A stretch of DNA of 64,000 bases, taken from NCBI RefSeq assembly GCF_001718415.1, contig NZ_CP013378.1, positions 4,278,001 through 4,342,000 on the forward strand, read 5' to 3'. Source of the stretch: Burkholderia pseudomultivorans. GTDB taxonomy: Bacteria; Pseudomonadota; Gammaproteobacteria; Burkholderiales; Burkholderiaceae. The notes beneath the pieces were generated by a model. It ran no database searches, was not told the DNA's origin, and saw nothing but the letters and a program-made list of their open reading frames with translations. The translations under genes were made by a program, and so were the position numbers. Below are positions 1 through 9,980 of this stretch, piece by piece (within the stretch, counting starts at the first letter, position 1; each line of letters starts with the position of its first letter).

Positions 1-469
1 ACACGACGCCGATGCGGCCCTTGCGGTGGATGTGGCCCGGCATGATGCCGATCTTCAGTTCGTCCGGCGTGATCGTGCCCGGGCAGTTCGGCCCGAGCAG
101 CAGCGTCTTGCGGCCTTCGCGACGCATGCGGTCCTTCACTTCGATCATGTCGCGCACGGGGATGCCTTCCGTGATGCAGATCGCGAGATCGAGATCGGCT
201 TCGACCGCTTCCCAGATCGCAGCAGCAGCGCCTGCCGGCGGAACGTAGATGACCGACACGGTCGCGCCGGTTTCTTCCTTCGCTTCCTTGACGCTTGCGT
301 AGATCGGAATGCCTTCGAAATCTTCGCCGGCCTTCTTCGGGTTCACGCCCGCGACGAATGCTTCGCGGCCGTTTGCGTATTCACGGCAGGCACGCGTGTG
401 GAACTGGCCGGTCTTGCCGGTGATGCCCTGCGTGATGACCTTCGTGTCCTTGTTGATCAGAATCGACAT
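1..469 (-). CDS. sucD: Succinyl-CoA ligase [ADP-forming] subunit alpha (partial, N-terminal part)
   Basis: This is the alpha subunit of succinyl-CoA synthetase, which couples succinyl-CoA cleavage to ATP or GTP formation in the TCA cycle. Only about 156 N-terminal residues are visible of a protein that is usually about 290 residues long; the gene runs off the left edge. The start [20 protein letters not shown] and the CoA-binding Rossmann region that follows are typical of SucD. The phosphohistidine region lies outside the window. It sits 67 bp downstream of sucC on the same strand, so the two are almost certainly cotranscribed and form the heteromeric enzyme. The ATG start is preceded by the intergenic run after the sucC stop and no better start is seen. 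Confidence 0.95.
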   Translation of the reverse strand, partial: MSILINKDTKVITQGITGKTGQFHTRACREYANGREAFVAGVNPKKAGEDFEGIPIYASVKEAKEETGATVSVIYVPPAGAAAAIWEAVEADLDLAICITEGIPVRDMIEVKDRMRREGRKTLLLGPNCPGTITPDELKIGIMPGHIHRKGRIGVV

Positions 470-536
470 GTATTTTGACCTCTGTTCATTGGCGTCGCGT
501 GCAAGCCGCGCCGCCATGCGTGTTCATTGAGCGCGC

Positions 537-1703
537 TTACTTGCCTTCGGCAGCCGCGACAACCTTCTGCGCAGCCTCTTCCATGCTGTCCGCCGAGATG
601 ATCGGCAGGCCCGATTCGGCCAGCATCTTCTTGCCGAGGTCTTCGTTCGTGCCCTTCATGCGCACGACCAGCGGCACGTTCAGGTTCACGGCCTTCGAAC
701 CCGCGATCACGCCTTCCGCGATCACGTCGCAGCGCATGATGCCGCCGAAGATGTTCACGAGGATCGCCTTCAGGTCCGGGTTCTTCAGCATCAGCTTGAA
801 CGCCTCGGTGACCTTCTCGGTCGTCGCGCCACCGCCGACGTCCAGGAAGTTCGCCGGCTCGCCGCCGAACAGCTTGATCGTGTCCATCGTCGCCATCGCG
901 AGGCCTGCGCCGTTCACGAGGCAGCCGATGTTGCCGTCGAGCGAGATGTACGCGAGGTCGAACTTCGACGCTTCGATTTCAGCCGGATCTTCTTCGTCCA
1001 GGTCGCGGTACGCGACGATTTCCGGGTGGCGGAACAGCGCGTTCGAGTCGAAGTTGAACTTCGCGTCGAGCGCGGTGACCTTGCCGTCGCCGGAGACGTT
1101 CAGCGGGTTGATTTCAGCCAGCGATGCGTCGGTTTCCCAGAATGCCTTGTACAGGCCTTGCAGGATCGCGCGCGCTTGCGGAATCGAGGCAGCCGGCACG
1201 CCGATCTTCGCGGCGAGGTCGTCGGCCTGCGCGTCGAGCAGGCCCGTCGACGGCTCGACGATGACCTTGTGGATCAACTCCGGGTGCTTTTCGGCGACTT
1301 CTTCGATGTCCATGCCGCCTTCGCTCGAACCCATCAGGACGATCTTCTGCGACACGCGATCGACGACGAGGCTGACATACAGTTCCTGCTTGATGTCCGC
1401 GCCTTCCTCGATCAGCAGGCGGTTCACCTTCTGGCCTTCCGGGCCCGTCTGGTGCGTGACCAGCTGCATGCCGAGGATCTGGTTCGCGTACTCGCGAACC
1501 TGCTCGATCGACTTCGCAACCTTCACGCCACCGCCCTTGCCACGGCCACCCGCGTGGATCTGAGCCTTGACGACCCACACCGGGCCGCCGAGCTCTTCTG
1601 CCACCTTGACGGCTTCGTCAACCGAGAACGCCGGCTTGCCGCGCGGTACCGCGACTCCGAATTTCCGCAGGATTTCCTTACCCTGGTACTCGTGAATCTT
1701 CAT
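537..1703 (-). CDS. sucC: Succinyl-CoA ligase [ADP-forming] subunit beta
   Basis: This is the nucleotide-binding beta subunit of succinyl-CoA synthetase. It is 388 residues, the same length as the E. coli protein. It begins [17 protein letters not shown], followed by the ATP-grasp fold (residues about 1-230, with the Gly-rich [15 protein letters not shown] stretch near residue 47) and a C-terminal ligase/CoA domain containing [13 protein letters not shown] and [10 protein letters not shown]. It precedes sucD in the same orientation. A purine-rich GAAGGG lies just upstream of the ATG. The gene is intact and ordinary in codon use. Confidence 0.97.
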   Translation of the reverse strand: MKIHEYQGKEILRKFGVAVPRGKPAFSVDEAVKVAEELGGPVWVVKAQIHAGGRGKGGGVKVAKSIEQVREYANQILGMQLVTHQTGPEGQKVNRLLIEEGADIKQELYVSLVVDRVSQKIVLMGSSEGGMDIEEVAEKHPELIHKVIVEPSTGLLDAQADDLAAKIGVPAASIPQARAILQGLYKAFWETDASLAEINPLNVSGDGKVTALDAKFNFDSNALFRHPEIVAYRDLDEEDPAEIEASKFDLAYISLDGNIGCLVNGAGLAMATMDTIKLFGGEPANFLDVGGGATTEKVTEAFKLMLKNPDLKAILVNIFGGIMRCDVIAEGVIAGSKAVNLNVPLVVRMKGTNEDLGKKMLAESGLPIISADSMEEAAQKVVAAAEGK

Positions 1704-1772
1704 GCGTGATTCCCTTCAGTCTGAGAGTTGGATGAAAAGTCGCTTAAGGACGCTTCTTCGAATGATTTCCGT

Positions 1773-2381
1773 TCATTCCTTCGTGCTGCCTTCACCGGGC
1801 GCGTCCGGCCGGCTCGCGCCATACCAGCGCGGGTAGAACTGCCGCACGACCTCGCCGTCGAACCGCAGCGCACGGCAGCGGCCGAGCTGGAAAGGCGGTT
1901 CGTCGTGCGCGCCGTCGTGATCCGGCCCTTCGCCGCCCTCCTCGCGCACGTTCCATACCTCGCCGGCAAACGCCTGGATCGCCGCCGTCGGCAGCACGGC
2001 GCACAGTTCGGTGAGGTGGGAACAGCCGGCGACGCCCGACAGCAGCCGGTTCGCATCGCGACGGAAATTGCGGAAGAGATTGAGCCCGATGAGGGCCCGA
2101 TAGGCGGGAGGGGCGGATTGACACTGACCGGGATATGGCACCCATTCCGAAGACGCTTCGGCGTCGACGACATTGAGGTCACGATCGATGGTCACGCGCA
2201 GCCAGAGTTCATGAATCGGCAGGCCCTGGGGCCGGATGCCCGACGCAAGCGCGACATCGCGCGGCTTGTGGTCGGTCAGGCAGGCTTCGATGTCCCACAG
2301 GCCGTCATCGCGCTCGTAAGCGTCCGCTCGGATTGCGCGTCGATGTCGCAACTGACGGGGCACGGGCTCGGATAGCGGCAT
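1773..2381 (-). CDS. DUF2889 domain-containing protein
   Basis: A protein of 202 residues beginning MPLSEPVPRQLRHRRAIRADAYERD. The sequence matches my recollection of DUF2889, a family of unknown function common in beta- and gammaproteobacteria, with a conserved core around residues 30-150 (DGLWDIEACLTDHK, then GLPIHELWLRVTID, then YRALIGLNLFRNFRR, then CSHLTELCAVLPTAAIQ). No signal peptide or membrane segment is evident. It lies between recX and sucC on the same strand. A longer open frame continues upstream, but it overlaps unrelated sequence, and this ATG starts exactly where family-like sequence begins. Function unknown. Confidence 0.8.
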   Translation of the reverse strand: MPLSEPVPRQLRHRRAIRADAYERDDGLWDIEACLTDHKPRDVALASGIRPQGLPIHELWLRVTIDRDLNVVDAEASSEWVPYPGQCQSAPPAYRALIGLNLFRNFRRDANRLLSGVAGCSHLTELCAVLPTAAIQAFAGEVWNVREEGGEGPDHDGAHDEPPFQLGRCRALRFDGEVVRQFYPRWYGASRPDAPGEGSTKE

Positions 2382-2527
2382 GCTGGAGGTTGAGGCCGAA
2401 GAGGAAAACCCATGGATTTTAGCATATTGGGTATTTGTGACAGTCGGACGCGAAGGCGGGTATTCCCCTCTGTCGGGAAACGGTTGCATTGCAGCAAAAT
2501 CGCGCGTCACGCGCGCGACCGGTCGCG

Positions 2528-3402
2528 TCAGTCGTCGATCGGAAAATCGTCGCCGACTTTCAGCAACTTCACGATGGTCGCGCTCGAGAAGCCGCGCGCG
2601 GCAAGAAAGCGTGCCTGCTTCGCCCGTTCGGCCGGCGTTTGCGGCAGTGCACCGAATTTCTTGCGCCAGACGGCCTGCGCGCGCGCCCATTCGGTCTCGC
2701 GAAGCTGCGCATTCACCTCCTCGACGAGTGCGTCGCCGACCGCGTGACGCTTCAGCTCGCTGACGATCCGCGCGACGCCGACACGCGACGCGCGACGATG
2801 CACGAGGCTCTCCGCGAAGCGCGCATCGGACAGCCAGCCCTCCTTCTCCAGCGCATCGAGCACGGGCTCGACCGATTCGTCGTCGCCGACGTAAGGCGCG
2901 AGCTTGCGCGCGAGTTCGGCGCGGCTGTATTCGCGGCGGGACAGATAGCCGAGCGCGCGCCCCTTCAGTGAGCGCGGCGGTTTCGACGAGTGCTTGCGTT
3001 CGGGCGTATCGGCAGCGTCGCCGGAAGACGAGGATGCGCCGCCCGCACGGCGGGTGCGGCGCGGATGCTGGCTGCTGCGTGTATAGACGTCTTCCCGTGC
3101 CGGCGCCGATGCATCGGCGGCACCGGATGTGCGATCGTGCGGGAAGCTGACGCCGGACACGCGCCGGCGGGAACGATCGTGCGCATCGAACGATTCGTCG
3201 TCGTCGAACGGATCATCGGGTGCGCTGATCTCAAACGAAACGAGGGCATCGTCGGATGCCCTCGCTGCGGTGCGGCCTGCGGCATCGCTGCCTGCAAGCC
3301 GCCGATTGGCGCCCGAGGGTTCGGCCTGCCGGCCGGAGCGATGCGCCGATTCGGGCGTATCGCTCTGCTCCGGTTCGCCAGCCCGACCTCGGCGCCCCAC
3401 CA

Positions 3403-3403
<1 letters not shown>
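2528..3403 (-). CDS. recX: Regulatory protein RecX
   Basis: RecX binds RecA filaments and limits their extension. The RecX helical-repeat domain occupies the C-terminal half (about residues 140-291, from SLKGRALGYLSRREYSRAEL to the end). The N-terminal 130-140 residues are a low-complexity extension rich in Arg, Ser, Asp and Ala. The chosen ATG shares one base with the recA TGA (TGATG arrangement), pointing to translational coupling; a GTG one codon further upstream is also possible. The total (291 residues) is nearly twice the usual 150-170 residues of RecX, so a start inside the extension cannot be excluded. Confidence 0.88.
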
Positions 3404-4476
<1,073 letters not shown>

Positions 4477-4552
4477 GAATCGTCCTTTGCTATGATGAGC
4501 AGCGTCTGTCAGAGGCGCGCCTGCGATCAGGCGCTGCCCACGAATGCAGACA

Positions 4553-4580
4553 CTGTATAAAAAAACAGTGTTTTATGCAA
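4553..4580 (-). promoter_or_regulatory. recA promoter with LexA (SOS) box
   Basis: On the minus strand, -35 TTGCAT (4580-4575) is followed after about 15 bp by -10 TATACA (4559-4554). A perfect LexA box, CTGT-N8-ACAG (4553-4568), with an AT-rich centre, overlaps the -10 and the spacer, so bound LexA would block RNA polymerase. The box is about 77 bp upstream of the recA ATG. The match to the known CTGT-N8-ACAG consensus is exact; that it is the working recA operator is inference from position. Confidence 0.85.
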
Positions 4581-4666
4581 GCCCGCAATGCGGGCTGCGT
4601 CGTACACGAATCACTTCGGAGACAACCGCGCCGGCGCGAACGCCCTGCCGGTCACCGGTCACGCAC

Positions 4667-5425
4667 ATGCGAATTCTCATCGCCGAAGACGACAGCATAC
4701 TCGCGGACGGCCTCACCCGGTCACTCCGCCAATCGGGCTATGCGGTCGACCACGTGAAGAGCGGCATCGAGGCCGATACGGCCCTGTCGATGCAGGCGTT
4801 CGACCTGCTGATCCTCGATCTCGGCCTGCCGAAGCTGTCCGGGCTCGACGTGCTCAGGCGCCTGCGCGCGCGCAACTCCAATCTCCCCGTGCTGATCCTG
4901 ACCGCCGCCGACAGCGTCGACGAGCGCGTGAAGGGGCTCGACCTCGGCGCCGACGACTACATGGCCAAGCCGTTCGCGCTCAACGAGCTGGAGGCGCGGG
5001 TGCGCGCGCTGACCCGGCGCGGCGCGGGCGGCGGCCCGACCGTCGTGCGCCACGGCTCGCTCGCGTTCGACCAGGTCGGCCGGATCGCCTATGCGAACGA
5101 CCGCGTGCTCGACCTGTCCGCGCGCGAGCTCGGGCTGCTCGAGGTGCTGCTGCAGCGGATCGGCCGTCTCGTGTCGAAGGAGCAGCTCGTCGACCACCTG
5201 TGCGAATGGGGCGAGGAAGTCAGCAACAACGCGATCGAAGTCTACGTGCACCGGCTGCGCAAGAAGATCGAGCCAAGCGGCGTGCGGATCGCGACCGTGC
5301 GCGGCCTCGGCTACTGCCTCGAGAAGGTCGCGCCCGCCGCGCCGGCCGACCCGCTCGCGCCGCCATCCGCCGCGGCCGACCCGGCCACGCCCCAGCCCGC
5401 GACGGCCGGCACGCCGCTGCGCTGA
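4667..5425 (+). CDS. OmpR-family response regulator (TctD-like)
   Basis: A 252-residue two-component response regulator. The receiver domain spans residues 1-120, with the phosphoacceptor Asp51 in LLILDLGLPKLSG and the later Lys in DDYMAKPFAL. The OmpR-type winged-helix domain spans about residues 130-222 (LSARELGLLEVLLQRIGR, then NAIEVYVHRLRKKIEPSGV). A Pro/Ala-rich tail of about 30 residues follows. It lies 18 bp before the sensor kinase gene, so the two form one operon. The TctD/TctE type regulates carboxylate uptake in other bacteria. The ATG was chosen because it begins the classic MRILIAEDDSILA start. It is divergent from recA. Confidence 0.9.
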   Translation: MRILIAEDDSILADGLTRSLRQSGYAVDHVKSGIEADTALSMQAFDLLILDLGLPKLSGLDVLRRLRARNSNLPVLILTAADSVDERVKGLDLGADDYMAKPFALNELEARVRALTRRGAGGGPTVVRHGSLAFDQVGRIAYANDRVLDLSARELGLLEVLLQRIGRLVSKEQLVDHLCEWGEEVSNNAIEVYVHRLRKKIEPSGVRIATVRGLGYCLEKVAPAAPADPLAPPSAAADPATPQPATAGTPLR

Positions 5426-5443
5426 CGCCCGGCGCTTGCCGCG

Positions 5444-6991
5444 ATGGCCACGCCGGCCCACTCCCGCCAGCCGACCGGCGAGCCGTCGTCGGCCGCCGAC
5501 GCCGCGCGCGACGCGCGCTACGCGAACCCGTTCGCCCCGCCCGACGAAACCGACGCGCCCGAAGCCGCGCGCCCGCGCTCGCTGTTCGGCGAGATCCTCG
5601 ACTGGATGCTCGCGCCGCTGCTGCTGCTCTGGCCGATGAGCATCGCCGTCACCTACCTCGTCGCGAAGACGATCGCGAACGGCCCGTTCGACCGCTCGCT
5701 CGAAACCAATGCGTACGTGCTCGCGCGGCAGATCCATCCGGTCAACGGCGTGGCCGAGCTGACGCTGCCGCAGCAGACGCGCGACTTCCTGCGCGCGGAC
5801 AACATCGACAGCGTCTATTTCCAGGTGCTCGGCACGCGCGGCGAGCTGGTGGCGGGCGAAGCCGACATGCCGCTGCCGCGCGACGAGGATCGCCCGCCGC
5901 CGGGCGTCGTCGTGTTCCGCGACGACCTGCTGCGCGGCAACGACGTGCGGGTCGCCTATACGACCGTCTCGCTGCCGCAGACGAGCGGCTCGCAACTCGT
6001 GCTGGTGCAGGTCGGCGAGACGCTCGACAAGCGCAACGCGCTCGCCAACGACATCATCAAGGGCGTGATCCTGCCGCAATTCGTGATCCTGCCGCTCGCG
6101 ATCCTGCTCGTGTGGTTCGGGCTGTCGCGCGGGCTCGCGCCGCTCAACGCGCTGCAGGCGCACATCCGCGCGCGGCGGCCCGACGATCTCTCGCCCGTCG
6201 AGGCGCAGCGCGCGCCGCCCGAGATCGAGCCGCTCGTCACGTCGTTCAACGACCTGCTCGCGCGGCTCGAACAGAACATGGCGCTGCAAAAGCGCTTCAT
6301 CGCCGACGCCGCCCACCAGATGAAGACGCCGCTCGCGGGGCTGCGCACGCAGGCCGAATTCGCGCTGCGCCACCCGGTGCCGCCCGACGTGCAGCGCTCG
6401 CTCGAACAGATCGCGACCAGTTCCGAGCAGGCCGCGCGGCTCGTCACGCAACTGCTCGCGCTCGCGCGCGCCGAGAACCGCGCGAGCGGGCTGACGTTCG
6501 AGCCCGTCGAGATCGCGTCGCTCGCGCGGCGCGCGGTGCGCGACTGGGTGCAGGCCGCGCTCGCGAAGCAGATGGATCTCGGCTACGAAGGCCCGCCCGA
6601 CGACGCGCCGATCGACGTCGACGGCAATCCGGTGATGCTGCGCGAAATGCTCGGCAACCTGATCGACAACGCGATCCGCTACACACCTGAAGGCGGCCGC
6701 ATCACCGTGCGCGTGCACGCCGACCGCACCGCGCGGCTCGCGCATCTCGAAGTCGAGGATACGGGGCCCGGCATCCCGGCCGCCGAGCGCGAGCGCGTCG
6801 TCGAGCGCTTCTACCGGATCCTGGGCCGCGAAGGCGACGGCAGCGGGCTCGGCCTCGCGATCGTGCGCGAGATCGCCACGCAGCACGGCGGCACGCTGAC
6901 GCTCGACGACCACGTCTACCAGACGGCGCCGCGCGCCGCGGGCACGCTCGTGCGCATCAGCCTGCCGCTGTCGGAAGCCGCCCCGGATTAA
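5444..6991 (+). CDS. Sensor histidine kinase (TctE-like)
   Basis: A 515-residue membrane sensor kinase, the partner of the upstream response regulator. After about 50 charged cytoplasmic residues there is a first transmembrane segment (about 56-75), a periplasmic 2CSK_N-type sensor region, a second membrane segment (about 208-228), a HisKA dimerisation domain with phosphoacceptor His291 in AAHQMKTPLAGLR, and an ATPase domain with the N box LGNLIDNAIRYTPEGG, G1 box VEDTGPGIP and G2 box GDGSGLGLAIV. The domain order matches TctE. A perfect 8-bp GC hairpin without a T run lies about 10 bp after the stop. The ligand cannot be read from sequence; the MHS transporter downstream is a possible target. 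Confidence 0.9.
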   Translation: MATPAHSRQPTGEPSSAADAARDARYANPFAPPDETDAPEAARPRSLFGEILDWMLAPLLLLWPMSIAVTYLVAKTIANGPFDRSLETNAYVLARQIHPVNGVAELTLPQQTRDFLRADNIDSVYFQVLGTRGELVAGEADMPLPRDEDRPPPGVVVFRDDLLRGNDVRVAYTTVSLPQTSGSQLVLVQVGETLDKRNALANDIIKGVILPQFVILPLAILLVWFGLSRGLAPLNALQAHIRARRPDDLSPVEAQRAPPEIEPLVTSFNDLLARLEQNMALQKRFIADAAHQMKTPLAGLRTQAEFALRHPVPPDVQRSLEQIATSSEQAARLVTQLLALARAENRASGLTFEPVEIASLARRAVRDWVQAALAKQMDLGYEGPPDDAPIDVDGNPVMLREMLGNLIDNAIRYTPEGGRITVRVHADRTARLAHLEVEDTGPGIPAAERERVVERFYRILGREGDGSGLGLAIVREIATQHGGTLTLDDHVYQTAPRAAGTLVRISLPLSEAAPD

Positions 6992-7218
6992 CCCTGACAG
7001 GCGGCGCGACGACGCGCCGCGATCGCGTCGAAATCGTCGATTTGCCGACCGTTCGCGACATGATCGGGAGGCAAAGCGGCCGATTGGGCGCGGGTTAACG
7101 CGCAGTGGTTTTGTACGCGCGAGTCAGTGCGCCGTAAGTTTCCCTGCCAATAATCGTCGACAGGCCCGCCCCTCCCAAGGCGGCCGCACATCTATATCAA
7201 GGGACTTGGAGACGATTC

Positions 7219-8877
7219 ATGGCAACCTTAGGCGGGCAAATTGCGCACTCGCCGATGACGGGCGAAGAGAAGAAGGTGATCTTCGCGTCGTCGCTCGGCA
7301 CGGTGTTCGAGTGGTACGACTTTTACCTGGCCGGGTCGCTCGCGGCCTACATCAGCAAGAGCTTCTTCTCCGGCGTCAATCCGACCGCGGCCTTCATCTT
7401 CACGCTGCTCGGCTTCGCGGCCGGCTTCGCGGTGCGGCCGTTCGGCGCGCTCGTGTTCGGCCGGCTCGGCGACCTCGTCGGCCGCAAGCACACGTTCCTC
7501 GTGACGATCGTGATCATGGGCATCTCGACATTCGTGGTCGGCTTCCTGCCCGGCTACGCGTCGATCGGCATCGCCGCGCCGGTGATCTTCATCGCGATGC
7601 GGCTGCTGCAGGGCCTCGCGCTCGGCGGCGAGTACGGCGGCGCGGCGACCTACGTCGCCGAGCATGCGCCGGCGCACCGTCGCGGCTTCTACACCGCGTG
7701 GATCCAGACGACCGCGACGCTCGGCCTGTTCCTGTCGCTGCTCGTGATCCTCGGCGTGCGCACGTTCATCGGTGAAGAGGCATTCGGTGCATGGGGCTGG
7801 CGCGTGCCGTTCGTCGCGTCGATCCTGCTGCTCGCGGTGTCGGTGTGGATCCGGATGCAACTGAACGAATCGCCGGTGTTCCTGCGCATCAAGTCGGAAG
7901 GCAAGACGTCGAAGGCGCCGCTGACCGAAGCGTTCGGCCAGTGGAAGAACCTGAAGATCGTGATCCTCGCGCTCGTCGGCCTGACGGCCGGCCAGGCCGT
8001 CGTGTGGTACACGGGCCAGTTCTACGCGCTGTTCTTCCTTACGCAGACGCTGAAGGTCGACGGCGCCAGCGCGAACATCCTGATCGCGATCGCGCTGCTG
8101 ATCGGCACGCCGTTCTTCCTGTTCTTCGGTTCGCTGTCGGACAAGATCGGCCGCAAGCCGATCATCCTCGCCGGCTGCCTGATCGCCGCACTCACCTACT
8201 TCCCGCTGTTCAAGGCGCTCACGCACTACGCGAACCCGCAGCTCGAGATCGCGACGCAGAAGGCGCCGATCTCGGTCGTCGCCGATCCGGCGACCTGCTC
8301 GTTCCAGTTCAACCCGGTCGGCACGTCGAAGTTCACGAACTCGTGCGACATCGCGAAGAGTGCGCTCGCGAAGGCCGGCCTGAACTACGAGAACGTCGCG
8401 GCACCGGCGGGCACGACCGCGCAGATCAAGGTGGGCGACACGGTGATCCCGGCCTATGACGGCAAGGCGGCCGATGCGAAGGCGCAGGGTGCGGCGTTCG
8501 ACAAGACGCTCGCATCGACGCTGAAGGGGGCCGGCTACCCGGCGAAGGCGGACCCGGCGCAGCTGAACTGGCCGATGACGATCGTGATCCTGACGATCCT
8601 CGTGATCTACGTGACGATGGTCTACGGGCCGATTGCGGCGATGCTGGTCGAGATGTTCCCGACGCGGATCCGCTACACCTCGATGTCGCTGCCGTATCAC
8701 ATCGGCAACGGCTGGTTCGGCGGCTTCCTGCCGGCGACCGCCTTCGCGATCGTCGCGGCGAAGGGCGACATCTATTCGGGGCTGTGGTATCCGATCGTGA
8801 TCGCGCTGGTCACGTTCGTGATCGGGCTGCTGTTCGTCAAGGAGACGAAGGACTCGAACATCTACGCGCAGGATTGA
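7219..8877 (+). CDS. MFS transporter, metabolite:H+ symporter (MHS) family
   Basis: A 552-residue inner-membrane symporter of the MHS branch (the shikimate, proline/betaine and alpha-ketoglutarate permease group). MHS hallmarks are SSLGTVFEWYDFYLAGSLAAY near the N-terminus and the GRLGDLVGRKHTFL loop between TM2 and TM3, repeated as GSLSDKIGRKPIIL. It is longer than the usual 430-450 residues because a hydrophilic segment of about 110 residues (about 337-450) with two cysteines is inserted in the C-terminal half before a late membrane helix. GGAG sits just upstream of the ATG. The substrate is unknown; the preceding TctDE-like pair hints at an organic acid. Confidence 0.88.
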   Translation: MATLGGQIAHSPMTGEEKKVIFASSLGTVFEWYDFYLAGSLAAYISKSFFSGVNPTAAFIFTLLGFAAGFAVRPFGALVFGRLGDLVGRKHTFLVTIVIMGISTFVVGFLPGYASIGIAAPVIFIAMRLLQGLALGGEYGGAATYVAEHAPAHRRGFYTAWIQTTATLGLFLSLLVILGVRTFIGEEAFGAWGWRVPFVASILLLAVSVWIRMQLNESPVFLRIKSEGKTSKAPLTEAFGQWKNLKIVILALVGLTAGQAVVWYTGQFYALFFLTQTLKVDGASANILIAIALLIGTPFFLFFGSLSDKIGRKPIILAGCLIAALTYFPLFKALTHYANPQLEIATQKAPISVVADPATCSFQFNPVGTSKFTNSCDIAKSALAKAGLNYENVAAPAGTTAQIKVGDTVIPAYDGKAADAKAQGAAFDKTLASTLKGAGYPAKADPAQLNWPMTIVILTILVIYVTMVYGPIAAMLVEMFPTRIRYTSMSLPYHIGNGWFGGFLPATAFAIVAAKGDIYSGLWYPIVIALVTFVIGLLFVKETKDSNIYAQD

Positions 8878-8972
8878 GGCTGCGGGCGGACGATCGGCGG
8901 GTTGCCGGGTTGGGCCGGCGCCCGCCGGGATTCGGGCCGCCGCACCTTTTTCAAGAAAGATGAAGAAAGGTG

Positions 8973-9001
8973 TTGACAGCCGGATCGGCAATCTGCATAA
9001 T
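8973..9001 (+). promoter_or_regulatory. Sigma-70 promoter of the tRNA-Met gene
   Basis: A consensus -35 TTGACA (8973-8978) is followed by a 17-bp spacer and -10 CATAAT (8996-9001). The tRNA begins 10 bases after the -10, so transcription starts only a few bases before the mature 5' end. This is one of the best promoter matches in the window, and a strong promoter is expected for a stable RNA gene. Confidence 0.85.
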
Positions 9002-9011
9002 TCAAGTCTTC

Positions 9012-9088
<77 letters not shown>

Positions 9089-9093
9089 AATGT

Positions 9094-9129
9094 AAAAAGC
9101 CGCTGTTCCGCAAGGATCAGCGGCTTTTT
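9094..9129 (+). terminator. Rho-independent terminator of the tRNA-Met gene
   Basis: An A-run followed by AGCCGCTG and its inverted partner CAGCGGCT, separated by a 12-nt loop and followed by TTTTTCGTTTTC. It starts six bases after the encoded CCA, so it ends the tRNA transcript. Confidence 0.9.
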
Positions 9130-9219
9130 CGTTTTCTTTTTTCGTTTTCTTCCCCGCCGCACCGCCTTCCACTTTCCCTGCACAATGCCCCCACCCCGCG
9201 AACCCGGCCACCCTCGCCG

Positions 9220-9594
9220 ATGACCCCGACCACTCCGCATCCGAAATGGCGCATCGCCGTCGTCACGCTGGCGGTACTCGCACTGTGCTACTACGCCGCC
9301 GGCACGCCGCCCGTTTCCCGACTGCTCGCACCGTCCGTCATCAGCGCGGGCCTCGCGCTCAAGCCGATCACCTATCACTGGCTCAACCGCTTCGACCGCA
9401 CCCTGCCCGAAGCCGACCTGTACGCGAGCCGCTTCTACGTGCTGCTGCTCGCCGCGCTCAACATGCTGGCCGGCGGTTTCGCCCTGCATGCCCATCGCAG
9501 CGCGAAGCGTTTCGCGTTCGTGCTCGCCTGCGCCCTCGTGATGCTGGCCGTGCTCGTCAACGCGCAGATCCACGCGTTCTACCAGGTGGCCTGA
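9220..9594 (+). CDS. Small hypothetical membrane protein
   Basis: A 124-residue protein with three hydrophobic stretches (about residues 12-27, 71-88 and 96-113), consistent with a small inner-membrane protein. I do not recognise a named family. The stop is 4 bp before the start of the next gene, so the two are probably cotranscribed and may form a small membrane module. No good Shine-Dalgarno sequence is visible upstream of the ATG. GC-rich third positions support real coding. Confidence 0.7.
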   Translation: MTPTTPHPKWRIAVVTLAVLALCYYAAGTPPVSRLLAPSVISAGLALKPITYHWLNRFDRTLPEADLYASRFYVLLLAALNMLAGGFALHAHRSAKRFAFVLACALVMLAVLVNAQIHAFYQVA

Positions 9595-9598
9595 CGTC

Positions 9599-9952
9599 AT
9601 GAACCGACGCGCCGCCATTGCCCTCGCAACCGTCGCCACGCTGCTCACGCTCGTCGGCCTGCTGCCGGTCGTCCGCATCCTCGCGAACCTGACGACCGTC
9701 GATCAGCTGCGCCATCTGCTCGGCTACGACTACATGAGCTTCGCGGACAGCCTCGCCGACCGCGATTTCGGCGACGCCGCCAACGACTTCTACATCGGCA
9801 TCGCCCTGATGCTTGTCGGCGGCACGCTCTTCATCCCGGTCGAACGCACGCGCCCGATTGCCCGCATCGTCGTCGCGGCGCTGTTCGCGCTGCTCGCGTT
9901 CAGCCTCGTCTATGCGTGCATGCATCCGCGCATCGGCATCCGGCCGTTCTGA
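9599..9952 (+). CDS. Small hypothetical membrane protein
   Basis: A 117-residue protein with an N-terminal hydrophobic segment (about residues 7-29) that could be a signal anchor, a hydrophilic middle (TTVDQLRHLLGYDYMSFADSL region), and two further membrane stretches (about 66-82 and 88-107). It follows the preceding small membrane gene by 4 bp. I do not recognise a family. The downstream LysR gene converges on it from the other strand. Confidence 0.68.
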   Translation: MNRRAAIALATVATLLTLVGLLPVVRILANLTTVDQLRHLLGYDYMSFADSLADRDFGDAANDFYIGIALMLVGGTLFIPVERTRPIARIVVAALFALLAFSLVYACMHPRIGIRPF

Positions 9953-9980
9953 TCCCGCCGAGCCAACGCAACCGCCATCG

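Noticed and set aside
4588..6690. Plus-strand 700-codon frame across the regulator and kinase genes
   Set aside because: Arg/Ala-dominated translation of the wrong frame; the true frames show clear receiver, winged-helix and kinase motifs.
7001..7020. GCGGCGCG-ACGA-CGCGCCGC hairpin after the kinase gene as a terminator
   Set aside because: A perfect 8-bp stem, but no T run follows, so I could not call it a terminator.
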